A stretch of 64,000 nucleotides of DNA from Phytophthora sp. 'mugwort' (GCA_033558025.1 JAUCEF010000002.1:2418001-2482000), one strand, 5' to 3'. Shown: positions 30,046-41,559, numbered from the stretch's first letter. Translations and numbers: made by a program. Notes: a model not told the origin generated them from the letters alone.

Positions 30046-32508
30046 TCAGCACTGAATTCCGCAAGCTGAGACCTGCCACCATCGTACCCTTTGCAACCGT
30101 GCATCATCAAGACGCCACATCTTCGGCTGCATACTCTGAAGAGCTCGTCCACCTGCAATTTCGGCGTCACCATCGGCAGCTACGGGTCGAAGTGTCCACA
30201 CGAGCACCCGATGGTTCCAAAAGTGACAAAAAGATCGGAACGGCGCCATAGACGACAGCAGATCCCATTCGTCAAAGGTAATAAGGTATTTGTCCCCAAA
30301 CACGAGGTATCCGAGTCGAATGAGCTCGTAACTGTTCACTAGAGCGATTTCATGAGCACCAACATGTTGTTGTAAGGAAATTCTTTGAGTCTCGTCGAAT
30401 TTGTTGACTTTTGTCGCACTTTGATCGATAGAAACACGACCAAGAAGTGGTAAGAATGGAGTCACCATTGTGCTCTTGGGACGTCCATCGTCACTAACGG
30501 CATCAGCGTCCAAACCGACTTGTTTCTCTGTCAACGTATTGACTAATTTGCCTGTGAAGCTCACGGAGGAAACGCGATGATCTTTCTGGTCAACCACTGC
30601 GACCATATACGTGAGTGAGCAGCCAAGTCCTCCCACATATTTCACTCGAAGTGCAAGAGCTTTTTCCACACCGTGTACTCCCAAGTCTCCACGTTGATTT
30701 CCACGTGGGAATGAACGAGCCACTAGCAACGGGATCAAATTGACAGCGAGAAGGACCAATTTCATGATGAAGATGAGTGATACGCGGCCATTGAGACGCC
30801 AAGCGAGATCTGAAGTGACAAAATCGATGAGCTGCAGCTTTTCAGCCTCTTCCGAGAACACAACCGTCGCGATTCGGCCGTCTACACCTTTGAGCCAGCC
30901 AGAATCGGCCAATTCCAGTCGAAAGTAGTGCAGCACGCACAGTGCGACGACTGTGGGGGTGAACAAGACGTCGGACATTCGACGACGTAGCGCTTTGGCG
31001 GCTAAATTCAACAAACTAAAGTAAATGAGCACAAAGTTGGCAATGCCAGGATACATGACAAACCAGGATTCCGCAAGACCCGCTTGTTGACCTTCAAATC
31101 GACAGCCCACAGTCCAAAATGCCGCCAACGTCATCCGTAGACGAGGTAACGAGGCTAAAGGCAAGTACTTAAAGCTGCTCGCTCCCGAGACACAGCCGAT
31201 ACCGCCACTAAACCAGAGACTTTTGCCCCGTAACGCACCCGAATGCAGCGATACGAGCGCCAACACCCATCGGGTCAGAACCAGCGCCACGGACAAGTTC
31301 GAGACGAGTGTTTCCCAGTCAAAAATGGTTCTCACGACGTGAATCTCGTCGCCTTCGTAGATAAACAAGCCATACTCCGTCCCATTGGCAATATACACGG
31401 AGCTGAACGCGTGTCCTTTGTCTGAAGACGTGAACTTGTCCCCCCAACGACCAAGTCGTGCTACGGCTTCACAGTCGTCGGGATTCGAGCAGTTTAGTTC
31501 CGTCCCAGTGCGCATATCGAACGATCGGTGGTGCATCTCGTACGGAGGACCTGGAGCGGAGCTTGCCACGTCCGAATACCAGCGCATCCCTTCAAGATCT
31601 TCATACCAGCCATTCTTCCAACAACCTCCTGGTCTTTTCAACCATTTCGTGGTTTTCTCATGTCGGACACTTTGGTTAACACCTCGAAAACTTGCCATTG
31701 TTGAGGCTCCATCACCTGCTAAAGCGTAGGCATCTTCAAGACGGAAAACACAGGCATCTCCTCCCCACGTCGGAATAGCATGGCGAGAGTATGGTGTATT
31801 GTCATAGTAGGGCATAAGGAGGATTGGCAGCGTATTCGGTAGCAAGTAGAGACTTTTACTGTCCCAATCGTCGACGACCCGGAGATGGTCACGAGTGAGA
31901 TTCGTGTATCCGAGTGCCACACACGCGTCCATGATGTGGTTCATTGTGTCTGCGATTAAAGCACACGAAGCTTCGAGAATGGCTCGAGTCGAGTCGTCAA
32001 GTGAATCCGAGACGGCTCCAACGCGACGTTTTCGTAGGCGATAGCCGTGTATTGCCGTCCCACTTGAGTCTTCTAGTATCGCAGAAACCCCGGGAGCAGC
32101 GAGCAAAGAACTTACCAGTCTAGGCTCGTAGAATTGTCCTGTACTAACACAAGCAACGACACGGTCTGGGAAAGGCACATCGTTGGTGCCGATGATCTGA
32201 GAAGGACCGAGTAGTGGACTCCGACCATAGAGAAGATGGGAGATCGATGTCTGGGAATCCCACACGGCTCCTAGAAGTTGGGAACAAACCAGAGCCACGA
32301 TAAAGAGACACGTAGTCCAGTTGTACAGCACGTCCGCTAGTTCAAGAGCTTTAATGCGATTCAAGAGCACGGAAGGAGCTTGTGTTGGGACACTAGCTGC
32401 TGAGCTTTCTGGTAGTACTTGAATCGCTGTTATGGTTGATGTTCCTCGGGAGTGACGAGCATTCGGCGTCGCCGAGACACGGCGTCCACCACGTTGGAAA
32501 CAACGCAT
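30046..32508 (-). CDS. Multi-pass membrane protein of a tandem oomycete family, copy 2
   Basis: One uninterrupted frame of 820 residues. It shares most blocks with copy 1: WTTCLFIVALVCSQLLGAVW as the first membrane segment, then EPRLVSSLLAA, GYTNLTRDHLRVVDDWDS, RHAIPTWGGDACVFRLEDAY, GGCWKNGWYEDLEG and FDWETLVSNLS. After these come membrane segments (LVLTRWVLALVSLHSG, FVLIYFSLLNLAAKAL, LIFIMKLVLLAVNLIPLLVA), SYELIRLGYLVFGDKYLITF, and the end WWQVSACGIQC. A Ser/Thr-rich insert around residues 655-700 is longer than in copy 1. The nearly colinear pair points to tandem duplication. Function unknown; the conserved WETLVSNLS and FDEWDLLSSMAPFR blocks are good family markers. Confidence 0.82.
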   Translation of the reverse strand: MRCFQRGGRRVSATPNARHSRGTSTITAIQVLPESSAASVPTQAPSVLLNRIKALELADVLYNWTTCLFIVALVCSQLLGAVWDSQTSISHLLYGRSPLLGPSQIIGTNDVPFPDRVVACVSTGQFYEPRLVSSLLAAPGVSAILEDSSGTAIHGYRLRKRRVGAVSDSLDDSTRAILEASCALIADTMNHIMDACVALGYTNLTRDHLRVVDDWDSKSLYLLPNTLPILLMPYYDNTPYSRHAIPTWGGDACVFRLEDAYALAGDGASTMASFRGVNQSVRHEKTTKWLKRPGGCWKNGWYEDLEGMRWYSDVASSAPGPPYEMHHRSFDMRTGTELNCSNPDDCEAVARLGRWGDKFTSSDKGHAFSSVYIANGTEYGLFIYEGDEIHVVRTIFDWETLVSNLSVALVLTRWVLALVSLHSGALRGKSLWFSGGIGCVSGASSFKYLPLASLPRLRMTLAAFWTVGCRFEGQQAGLAESWFVMYPGIANFVLIYFSLLNLAAKALRRRMSDVLFTPTVVALCVLHYFRLELADSGWLKGVDGRIATVVFSEEAEKLQLIDFVTSDLAWRLNGRVSLIFIMKLVLLAVNLIPLLVARSFPRGNQRGDLGVHGVEKALALRVKYVGGLGCSLTYMVAVVDQKDHRVSSVSFTGKLVNTLTEKQVGLDADAVSDDGRPKSTMVTPFLPLLGRVSIDQSATKVNKFDETQRISLQQHVGAHEIALVNSYELIRLGYLVFGDKYLITFDEWDLLSSMAPFRSFCHFWNHRVLVWTLRPVAADGDAEIAGGRALQSMQPKMWRLDDARLQRVRWWQVSACGIQC

Positions 32509-32699
32509 AGTAAGCTCTCAAATGTGGTAGTTGACGTACTGCAATTCCCAATCGAGTCTTACTTTTTACTTGCTGCTTTTAACCGAAATAGAGATAAAGT
32601 GTCTCGGACCTTATCGCGCGGACAATTTAAGACTGCAACGTTATGAGCTCGTATTGATACTGACAGGAAGCAGTTTGCCTCGGTTTCTGACCGCAATGG

Positions 32700-33520
32700 A
32701 AAAATATTCAACAAGCGAAGCGAGTCCAATGTGGAAAGGGGACAGCACATTCAAATTGAGAAACAGTAGTAGACCAGAACCAAGTGGAGATCGCCGGATT
32801 GATGACGAACCAGGCCTCGGCCAGTCTCGTTTCGTCGAAACATTGAGTCGCCATAACCGACCGCGTCTAAACAAATGTTTGCCAGGAAGGTCTCCCAGTC
32901 ACATAACTTCACAGTACACAAGCCTGTACGACGCGCGTGGTGTGTATTTCGTCGTCTTCGTAGACGAAGTCTACTCTGAAGTAATAGCGAAACACGTTAC
33001 CTCATGTAGATATAAGCTTTGGGGCCACAGCTCTTAGTAAAAAAAAAAACGGGGTTCAAAATCTTGTGGGTTGTGGTAGTTCAGTTTTCATGTCGAACAC
33101 TCGAAACATTCGAAGTACGAGGCCACCGAGTTGAGCCCTCCACGTCGAAGAACCAACGCATCCTCCCTAGACGCCGTAACCATTCGATGCCATGATGACT
33201 AGTAGCATCTGGAAGAGCATCAATACATTCTTAATATCAAAGTTACTCGACCACGTGGAGGTTATCGCATGAGGTTTGTGCAGCCCCGTGCAAAATACCC
33301 GCTGAAAATCTATTGTCGGTACTTTTTCGCGTTCACATGGCACGACGTATCATCCGATTCAGAGTTTATTGCATCCGTGACGGAGCCGACACGATGCTGT
33401 CGCAGTCGATGTCCCGTGCGTTGCGCTGCCCGTTGAGTCTTCGATAATAACCGACACATGTTGTGAGCCTAGCAGCATTGGTGTGGCGATGTACTGATGA
33501 TACCAGCTCCCTGTCCTGAA
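32700..33520 (-). pseudogene. Second decayed copy of the multi-pass membrane family
   Basis: Several blocks match the intact paralogues in the same order. GACGAACCAGGCCTCGGCC near 32801 matches the block coding for the AESWFVMYP region. TCTCCCAGTC near 32890 matches the WETLVSNLS region. CGAAGAACCAACGCATCC near 33148 matches the RWYSDV region, and TGAGTCTTCGATAATA near 33434 matches the LEDSSGT region. Frames are interrupted and long internal parts are missing, so this is a relic. Confidence 0.6.
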
Positions 33521-33896
33521 GTTAATTCTGGTGGGTGCCTAGTAATCTACATACATTGACTCAACTTGGCGGCTGCCTGTTCACGGTGTCTAGGAGCCTT
33601 AGGTTTGGCGTGACGGGGAATTAATCTGAACTCGTGACCAAAAAAGCATCTTTGAGTGTGAAGCAAAAGCTCCTACGCCCCAAGGTCGATGTCTAAAAAT
33701 CACATAGATGTAGCATCCGCAACAGACTCTTAATACTCGGATAGTATAGTTGCGGTGGGAACCGCAAAGACAAAAGGGTGGGCGCGAGAACAAAATACCG
33801 TTTCCACCCTAGAGAGCAAACGATTCTTCATTGAATGCTTCTGATGAGGAGGTTTCACGACGTATCACACTATGAGCAACTAAAAGTGTCCATGGT
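33521..33896. other. Stretch without an assignable gene
   Basis: Between the decayed membrane-protein copy and the 3' end of the TRPC4AP-like gene. Short frames only. No repeat or RNA gene was seen. Confidence 0.45.
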
Positions 33897-36893
33897 TTAA
33901 GTGCATCTTTCTCGAGATGTAGCATACAATCGAGAATACGATGATGGCGGAAGACGCGCAGGTGTCGAGAGCAAAGCAGTCGCAGATCCATCATCAGCGC
34001 ACAGCAGCGAAACCACATGTCGCCACTCTTCAAACTTGACTTCGCTAGAATGTTCCAGGCCGAGACGGTCACGACCACGTGGTGTGTAATACTGGATCCA
34101 GAACCACAGCAAGCCACGGAAATTACCACAAACGTAGCCTTGCTTGCCTGATGCGTCTTCATGGTCACGCAGTGCCTCTAGAATTGCTGGAAGCCGTTTC
34201 CGGCGGTTCTGGAACACGAGGATTACGATGGCAGTGTTCAAACAGCAAATGTTTTCGTGGTTGATATCGTCCATGGTTACGATCGTCATGAGATCACGCA
34301 ATAGTCGCACTAGATTCACTGTCAGGAACTCGCTCATGCGGTCCATCTCGTAGTCGTCAACCATACCAAACGTCCCGCTCTCAGGCTGTTTCGCAAACTT
34401 CTCGGAGGATAGTAGCATCGACCGGATAAACACATTTGAGTCCACCAGATTTAAGATAACCACTTCTGTGTATTCAAAACCAGAGTAGACATCGTCAGTG
34501 AACAACGTCAATGAACCAAGTAACCACGCGATTGGTGACACGTACCCATGAAAGCCGCAAACTGCGTGTTACTCAGAAGCCCATGGAACAGCTGGAGCGT
34601 CTCCCAGTTGCCCTTCGTCATTTCTCCTAGCAAATCAAAAGCCGACTGGAAGCTGCCCTGCGACCGGTACGCGCCTCCACTTAAAATCTCCGTGATAAGC
34701 GCCTGCAGCAATGGTGTGCGTGCCACAAAGAGCTGTTCACTCGGAGCAGCGCGTCTCAGAAAAGCTTCCACACAGGAGGCCAACCAGAAGCGGTAAATGG
34801 AGTCAACTGGCTGCTCGATCAAGGCATGAATAATCTTCGACAGCAAGCCCTTGTCCGGATGATCGAGGTTAATAGGCATAGACCCGCCGTCATTCATCAA
34901 CTGAACCTCGTGCTCACTGAGCAACAGCAACTTGCTTGTGTTGTCGCTGTAGTCGCGGTCGCAGAAGTTGTGAATCAAGCGCAAAAACTGAATCTTCAAC
35001 GATGCGTCAAGGCTGCAGTCGCATCCAGGGCCGTGCAATGGCTCGTGTGCTGGATTGGGTGCCGTCGGTGTGTTCCACTGAAACTTGTCAAACATCATGT
35101 TGAGCGTCTTGACGAGTCCCATTTCTGCGAGTCGTTCCTGGAAATCCACCTTGCGCTTGCCGTTCAGCAACGTGCAGAGTACAAAAAGTACCTCGACGCG
35201 GTATGGGGCCAGCACGATAGCTTTCATGATAACCTGTGCCTCGGCATCTTCCCGTACACGCTGGCCTGATGATCGATTCCGGAAGATCAAGTCTCGTAAG
35301 ATAGCTGTCTCTACAGAGAATGGATGCTGCTGTGCGTCGTGCGACGACGAGGGTGCGCTAGGGTCTTCTCCTGCTGCAGCCGCTCGCGCTTGGTGATGCC
35401 TGTGCAGAATCGTCAGATCTCCTGAAGTTCCGAGCGCTGGGTGTGTGACAAGACGATCAATCGTGTCCCAGTCACTACGGTCGCTTGTCCGGTAGAGCAG
35501 CGTCGCAAACTCGGCAGACGTCGCGAGCTCCGACGAGAACGGCTCATACACCGGGTTCAGCGCAAAGTAGAAGTTCTGGACCTGTAATACGCGCAGCAGT
35601 CGCTGCAGGATCAGCGGCGAGTTGAAGATCAGAGCGTGGTTGCGGTCGACGATGTTGTCTGCGCGTATCATGCGATTGCGACGTAGCTTCAGCAGCTCCA
35701 TCGATTTGATCACCTCTGCAATACCACACAAAAACCACATTAGCACTCATTACAAGCGACTAAAAGATTGATAACTTTATCCACGCACTGGCAGTCTCCA
35801 GTAGTCGTCGGTCTTCTGGCTCAAACACGACGAGCGCCAGCACGCGACAGAAAAATGCCAGCTGCCGCGACGACAACGACTGCATGATCGCGTGGATTTT
35901 AGCTGCAGCAACAGCAGGTACATCATCATCAGCATCATACACGTTAGTATCATCCTTCATTATGGGTCCAAACAACTCGTTAATACACGTACGGACGCGA
36001 GTGAGGTCAAACGACTCGTCCCTGACCGCCAGGATCTCCTCCACGAGCCCGGATGCGTTGTCGAAGAATCTAACGTCGCCCATGAGCTGGAATAAATACA
36101 CAATGAGTCCGTCCTTGTCGCAGAGCTGGACCGCCAAGTTTACGGAGAAGTAGCAGAGTTCCCTCAGAATCCCCATCGTGTCGTTGAGAAGGTGCTTCCT
36201 CAGCGACGCGTCGGTCCCGTTCTTCCCTGACGAGATCAGCACGGGCACAGGCGTCTCCCACAGCGCGCGGACGTCGCATCGTGGACTCACTCCGTGCTTC
36301 TGGCGGCGCTCCCCGTCCAGCACGAGCGTGGACCAAAGGGGCGGATGCTTCTCGGCCGCCTGACGCAGAAGCTGGTCCTCCTGTCGCAGTGAGTGCAGCA
36401 CGCGCAGCAGACACTCGTCACCTCCCAGACGTAGGAACGTCTCGCGCTCAGCCGCCACATAATGACTAACACTCTCTTCTGGCTGTGCGCCGCCATCCTC
36501 AGTGTGGACGCCGTTCGGATCAAGCAGCCGTTGCACCAGCTCCTGCACTACAAGCCGCAGTTTGCGTCGGTCCTGCGCCACACCGTCCAGCAGCGCGTAG
36601 AGCTCCCGGATGAGTAAAACGCAGCTCTTCCTGCGCCCGCGGAAGGCGGCGTGGCGCTCGTACTCACGTGCGTCATCGGCGGCGAGGGCCGAGACGAAGG
36701 GCGCCGGCAAGTCTGCCACAGTCTGGAGGCGTGCGCGCGCACCTTGGCGCTTCCACTGTGGCGTCTCGATGTCCTGCGCGATGGAGTTGGAATAGACGGA
36801 GCCAGTTACCTGCAGGCGGCTCAGCGTACTGAACACGCGGCGGCGAGAGGTGGCGCTACCTGACTTGCGCTTGCGCTCCATTATTGCGGCCAT
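33897..36893 (-). CDS. TRPC4AP-like protein (DUF3689 family)
   Basis: Three exons fit: 36893-35789, 35715-34546 and 34465-33897 (donors GTGCGT and GTACGT, acceptors TGCAG and CACAG, both phase 1). The product is about 947 residues. Diagnostic stretches are KVIKSMELLKLRRNRM, RADNIVDRNHALIF, LNGKRKVDFQERLAEMGL, FLRLIHNFCDRDY, YRFWLASCVEAFLR, ESNVFIRS-like DSNVFIRSMLLSSE and NHENICCLNTAIVILVF, characteristic of TRPC4-associated protein. The fold is an armadillo-like helical repeat without membrane segments. In animals TRPC4AP is a substrate adaptor of a DDB1-CUL4 ubiquitin ligase, reported to target MYC, and binds TNF receptor and TRPC channels. Only the ligase-adaptor role is plausible in an oomycete, and that is inference. 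Divergent from BUB3 with 136 bp between starts. Confidence 0.88.
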
Positions 36894-37029
36894 TTAACGT
36901 TTGTATACTGAGGTAGAGACGACCTATAGAAACGCATATGCAATTACAGAGTTAGTATGTCAATACAGAGGTTTCCCTATGCTAGTTGGGGGGAGAAACG
37001 ATTCCGCATTGTCCTGACATCCACTCTCG

Positions 37030-38112
37030 ATGGCGACAACTCCGGACGTGGAGCTGCAGGCACCGCCGAGCGACGGCGTCTCGTGTGTGCGCTTCGGCGC
37101 TCGCTCGCAACTATTGGTTTCCTCATGGGATGCGACGCTGCGTGTGTATGACGACACGCGGCTGCGCACGACTATAGAGCTGGAGACGCCTGTGCTGAGT
37201 TGCAGCCACGGCAAGGGCGACTCAGAGGCTTTTACGGGCGGTCTGGACTGTGTGGTCAAGCAGATTGACGTCAACACGCGGCAGATTCGAGCTCTAGGCT
37301 CGCATACGGCTGCTGTCAGGCACGTGGGCTACTCGCGCGAGTTCGGGCTGGCAGTCAGCGGGGGCTGGGACGGCGCCGTCAAGGTCTTCGACGTGCGCAA
37401 CGGCGGCAACGCGCAGATCCATGAGGCCACTCTGCCGGCTAAAGTCTTTGGTATGGACGTGCGCAGCCACTTGCTTACTGTCGCGACATCCGAACGCCAG
37501 GTGATCGTGTTCGACCTCCGGAACTTCTCGCATCCGCTCGTGAAAAAGGAGAGTCCGCTTAAATTCCAGATGCGCTGCGTGAGCGTATTTCCTGACCTCT
37601 CGGGCTATGCGCTGGCGTCTGTTGAGGGCCGTGTAGCGCTCGAGTATTTTGAGGACGATGCAGCAGCGGACCCAGCCAACAAGAAGCGCAGCTATGCATT
37701 CAAGTGCCACCGCGGCAAAGTAGACGACCAGACTCTTATTTATCCCGTCAACAGCATCGCGTTCCATCCGACGTACGGGACATTTGCCACGGGAGGGTGC
37801 GACGGAGTCGTGAATCTCTGGGACGGCGCCAATAAGAAGAGGATCACGCACTTAAGGCAGTACCCAACGAGCATCGCGGCCATGGACTTTAATCATGACG
37901 GATCGATGCTGGCCATCGCGGCCTCGTACACGTACGAGCAGGGAGAGAAGGAGTACGTGCTGATGGAAGTGGAGATGTGGATGTATATAGTAAGTTCTGT
38001 CTGACGAATTCCGTTTGTTTGCTCTTTCTTTTTCAGCCACCCGAACGACGCGATTTTCCTTCACACGGTGCACGACTCCGAAGTGCGACCCAAGAAGAAG
38101 GCCGCCGCGTAG
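37030..38112 (+). CDS. BUB3: Mitotic checkpoint protein Bub3
   Basis: Two exons, 37030-37952 and 38037-38112 (donor GTACGT, acceptor TTTCAG, phase 2), give 332 residues, close to the 328 I recall for human BUB3. It is a seven-blade WD40 propeller with family hallmarks SDGVSCVRF, LVSSWDATLRVYD, SGGWDGAVKVFDVR, RCVSVFPDLSGYALASVEGR, VALEYFEDD, FKCHR, YPVNSIAFHPTYGTFATGG and DGVVNLWDG. The last exon supplies the conserved end HPNDAIFLHTVHDSEVRP. Without splicing, the frame would end in an unrelated 17-residue tail. Bub3 binds phosphorylated MELT motifs of the kinetochore scaffold and recruits Bub1/BubR1. The divergent promoter is shared with the TRPC4AP-like gene. Confidence 0.95.
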
Positions 38113-38589
38113 AAGACAAAAGCCAAATAACAGCAACTTTGAAGCATTTTCACCGGAAAGGGCATCCTTCTTGGGACAGGAAAAGCGGTGTAGCCTGGCA
38201 TCTTCGCCTTTATCCTGACGCGAAACACAGTACGTTTAGAAGAAATAGAGCTGCGATGCTGAGATGACCAGTATGTTTTGTCTTCCTACCTTGATTCTGA
38301 AGTCATGCCAGAAATCTGAATTCCATATGGAACTATGTACGTCGGCGATGCATTCATAATCTCGAGACTTGAGTGCTTCAATCAGAAGATAATTGGATGG
38401 GGTCACAGGGATTGCTAACGCTGGACTTAGCTTTAGCGAGGCCGATTGTTCTACGAAGGGAGGGTGATGATCCGCGGTACGTCCACCGCTGATAAAGCTG
38501 CTTCTCAAATCCGTTGTTACATTCAGTATCCTCGCCCCACTTACTTCCCTAATTTCATAGATCACAGAAAAAAAGCCAAGTTCTAGGTC
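38113..38589. other. 3' flank of BUB3, no gene
   Basis: No supported frame or repeat. It should include the BUB3 transcript end. Confidence 0.45.
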
Positions 38590-39115
38590 TTCTTGCCCGC
38601 ATCAGCGACTTGATTCACAGTCTCGTTGCCTCCGGCACGAAAAAGTTGCCGTCCTCATCTTTCAGGCTGGGCGTCATTACCGCGTCGAAGTAGCTGCACG
38701 CCGCCAGCACTTAAGCCGGGCCGCGACATTGCCTGGTCCAGGATATCGTCGAAGTTGTTGTTGGTGGCGTGCACCGCGATCTTCTTGTCGACCATGTCAC
38801 CGATCTTGGGCGAGCGGTCCAAGATAGACCACGAGACTGTTGGAGTCTAACAGTCCCGTGGTTGCAGTTGTTTACGAGGCCGATTTGGTTCGTCTCACCG
38901 TAGAGCCACTAGTGACGGCCGTCACACGACGCCGAATACTCGATGTTGCCGTCGAAGTCGGAGCTGCTGATGGTGAGGCCATAACGTCGGAGAAGTTGAC
39001 GACGACAACCTGTCGGCCGATGCTGGACATCTTAACTCAGATGCCGGAGGGCGCCGCGTCGGCTGCGCCACGCATGGTGATCCCCACAAGAAGTGCAGGT
39101 TCAGATTGGTGACGT
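38590..39115 (-). pseudogene. Unidentified minus-strand coding remnant
   Basis: Minus-strand pieces in more than one frame have protein-like composition: SYFDAVMTPSLKDEDGNFF near 38700-38640, GDMVDKKIAVHATNNNFDD near 38805-38750, and FDGNIEYSASCDGRH near 38960-38920. Codon usage is GC-rich like host genes. Stops and frame changes separate them. I do not recognise the family, and a plus-strand frame over the same bases looks like a shadow. I read it as a decayed host gene. Confidence 0.35.
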
Positions 39116-40300
39116 GGATGCTTTAGCCGAGATATCCTCGATGATGAAGCACTTACCGTACAGTACGCGTTCCCACTTCAACCAACGAGGTTGTAGTTTG
39201 ATTTATATGGTGCTGGCGGTGCCGATGGGGTGAAGGGAACCGAAACGAAAGCACAGTGCTCGCCATGTAACTCAGCGCCCTTATTAATGCGTTTAAATAG
39301 TAAATGCTCTTAAACTTCATGATTCACACAACTTCATTAAAAAGTGTTGGCAGTTCCGTTAACAAAAAAAAACTTGAAGGCGCCAACAAGGGAGGCAGAA
39401 ATCCTTGAGCATAACGCCCTACCTTCTTCATTGTTTAGTTGCTGACTTCTTGATACTGCGAACTTTGTTGCGTGAGATCATTGTTCAACGCTCTTGATAG
39501 GGTAGTACTGTATCTCGAGAACCAGCACCGAAATTGGTGATCCTGGAAGGATAATACGGTACTTCTGTGAGTTCTTAGACAGATTCTCATCAGCCTGGCC
39601 AATTCTACTTTTATTACCCAACAAATTACCAATACAGTAACAGCTCAATAAGTTACAATAGTAATTAATCAAACGATTGAAAGCAGACAGTCTTTTGATC
39701 AATTACTATGAGCTTATTAGTTTCATCGCCACTACATGTAGACACAATCGCTCAAAAACGAATGTTTTCAATCTCAAGATTGCCCAATAGCAGTGCTATT
39801 TTTCAGGCTCGAGCTGTCGTGGCAAGATACCACGACTTTTGTCGATATATTGCTGTCACTGTTAGCAGATCCAGATTTGTGTTTTAAAGGTAAGGGATCT
39901 CCGCCAAGTGAAGTATGTAAATCGGAAAGCAGCTCAGCTTGCTGGATGAAGCCCACGTCGAGGCTAATATCGAGTCTTGAAGATGGACTGGCTAATTGAA
40001 ATTGATCTAACTGTGGAAAATAGTTAGTGCTGGTACATGTTGATGTAGATATTCCATGAGTTAGCAAAACGGGTATCTTAGCGTACAGTACATCGACATG
40101 TCTTGAGCTTAACAAATGTAAAGAAAGCTGGAACGAAAAACAAAAGTAGTGTTTGCTAGTTTTGGCCTTTGTCTTCGTGCTTACAGCCCAGAGGTAAAAT
40201 TTGCATACATTGGGGGCATAAGGCGATGCCCTGACGTAAGGAAAGGAAACCAGGTCGAGCCGCCATTGAGCACGGATCTGTTATACCGTAATCATCCAAT
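39116..40300. other. AT-rich intergenic stretch
   Basis: No gene supported. A minus-strand frame at 39774-40115 stays open for 113 codons with unremarkable Ser/Thr/Leu-rich content, and two overlapping minus-strand frames lie at 39435-39702. None resembles a family. They could be leftovers of a retroelement next to the Gypsy relic further right. Confidence 0.4.
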
Positions 40301-40306
40301 AGATCG

Positions 40307-40330
40307 GGGCTCGGATATCTATCCGAGCCC
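40307..40330. repeat. 24-bp palindrome with 11-bp arms and a 2-nt loop
   Basis: Arm GGGCTCGGATA, loop TC, arm TATCCGAGCCC, with perfect pairing. It stands at the left edge of a GATC-dense tract and outside any gene. Confidence 0.85.
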
Positions 40331-40380
40331 GGATCAGGTAAAGGGATGGAGACAAGAGACCAAGTCTGGCCAGTGACGAC

Positions 40381-40870
40381 GGAGCTGATCTGACTGGATC
40401 TGGGGGGTTGGACTCGACCGGCTGTCGATCGTGCTGATCCGGCGTCCGCAGACCGGGCTACACCCTGTCTTCCGGGATCAGACAGATCGGATCAAATCCT
40501 ACAATCGATATCGAGCCGATCGATAGCGGTATCTGGCAGATCGGGCCGATCCGGCGATCCAGGTTGGCAGATCGGCCTCGATCTGGTGTTCAAGGTTCGG
40601 AGATTCGGCTGATCCGGCGTCCACAGGTCGGCCTACGCCCCGCCGTCCGAGATCGGGTAGATCGGATCGATCTTGCGGTCGAGATCGAGCGGATCGGGTC
40701 GATCGGTATTCACCGATCGGCATACAGGTTCCGACATCCTCGATCTGTCAGATCGGCATGCATGTTCTGACATACGCGATCTGGCAGATCGGGCCGATCG
40801 ATGTTGGCAGATCGACATACGCGTTCGGACATCCGCGATCTGGCAGATCGGGATTCGATAAGCAATCATC
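40381..40870. repeat. GATC-dense degenerate repeat tract
   Basis: GATC recurs every few tens of bases, often within AGATCGGGCCGATC or GGCAGATCGG. The right part (about 40725-40860) has an imperfect tandem unit of roughly 60 bp starting GTTCYGACATMCKCGATCTG. No coding sense is visible in either strand, since the open frames come from the stop-poor repeat itself. It lies left of the Gypsy relic and may be part of its untranslated region or an LTR. Confidence 0.65.
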
Positions 40871-41559
40871 CTTGGGGATGTGCAAGCCTGAAGACGGTAC
40901 GTGCTGAGTGGTTGAAGAAGGGCAAAAACAATTCAGGAGATTCAGGTGGTACGAGATAGGGTTCAGGATGGAAAAATAGGACCAGAAAAGGATAAACAAC
41001 AATCATACTCGAATTTGCATTGGATTACTTCGGCGTTTTTAAGTACCGCAGAAAGGGATCTATATTGGCCCTGCAAGGTATCAACAAGTCCAAGGTAGCA
41101 GATCAAGCGTCGCTGTGAGAGGATCGGATCGTATATTGGCCGACCCTCTCCCACGTTTAGCGAACTTCTGCTCAAGCGCATACCCCGATCGATCGGCATT
41201 CAGTGCTTGGCCAACGATCGTCTCGACTCTCAATTCGCAAGATCCCGCTAAAGGAAGCGGCAAGCAACTCAAGGAAAGGAACAACGCCACACGGCAACCT
41301 CGGCCTCGGATCAAGTCCAGGCTCCCGATGGAAGGTCAAATAGCTCAGATCGGAACCAATATCGGCAGCAGAGCGAAGACTTCCGCGCTGCTCCAAGTCC
41401 CCACGTCCCGCCAAGACGTTCAAGACTTACATCGCTGCATCCTTCGGAGTCCCAAGAGAGCAGATCCAGGCCACCGACAGGTACACAAGGTGAGACCAAG
41501 TTCAGCTGATCACGGATCATCGGACAACCCCCTCCGTTAGTCGGTGTCTGAGCGCAGTT
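40871..41559. other. Stretch between the GATC tract and the Gypsy relic
   Basis: Open frames occur on both strands (for example plus 41115-41540) but none aligns with a family I know. By position this may be the decayed downstream part of the Gypsy element on the minus strand. Confidence 0.35.

Noticed and set aside
33809..34168. Overlapping 119-codon minus frame at the end of the TRPC4AP-like gene
   Set aside because: It overlaps the exon 3 frame that carries the conserved family sequence and has no support of its own.
37953..38004. Unspliced end of BUB3
   Set aside because: Splicing to 38037 restores the family's conserved C-terminal block, while the read-through tail matches nothing.
41115..41540. 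Plus-strand 141-codon frame as a host gene
   Set aside because: It lies in repeat-derived DNA rich in GATC with few stops, and the residues resemble no family. Gypsy homology next to it is on the other strand.
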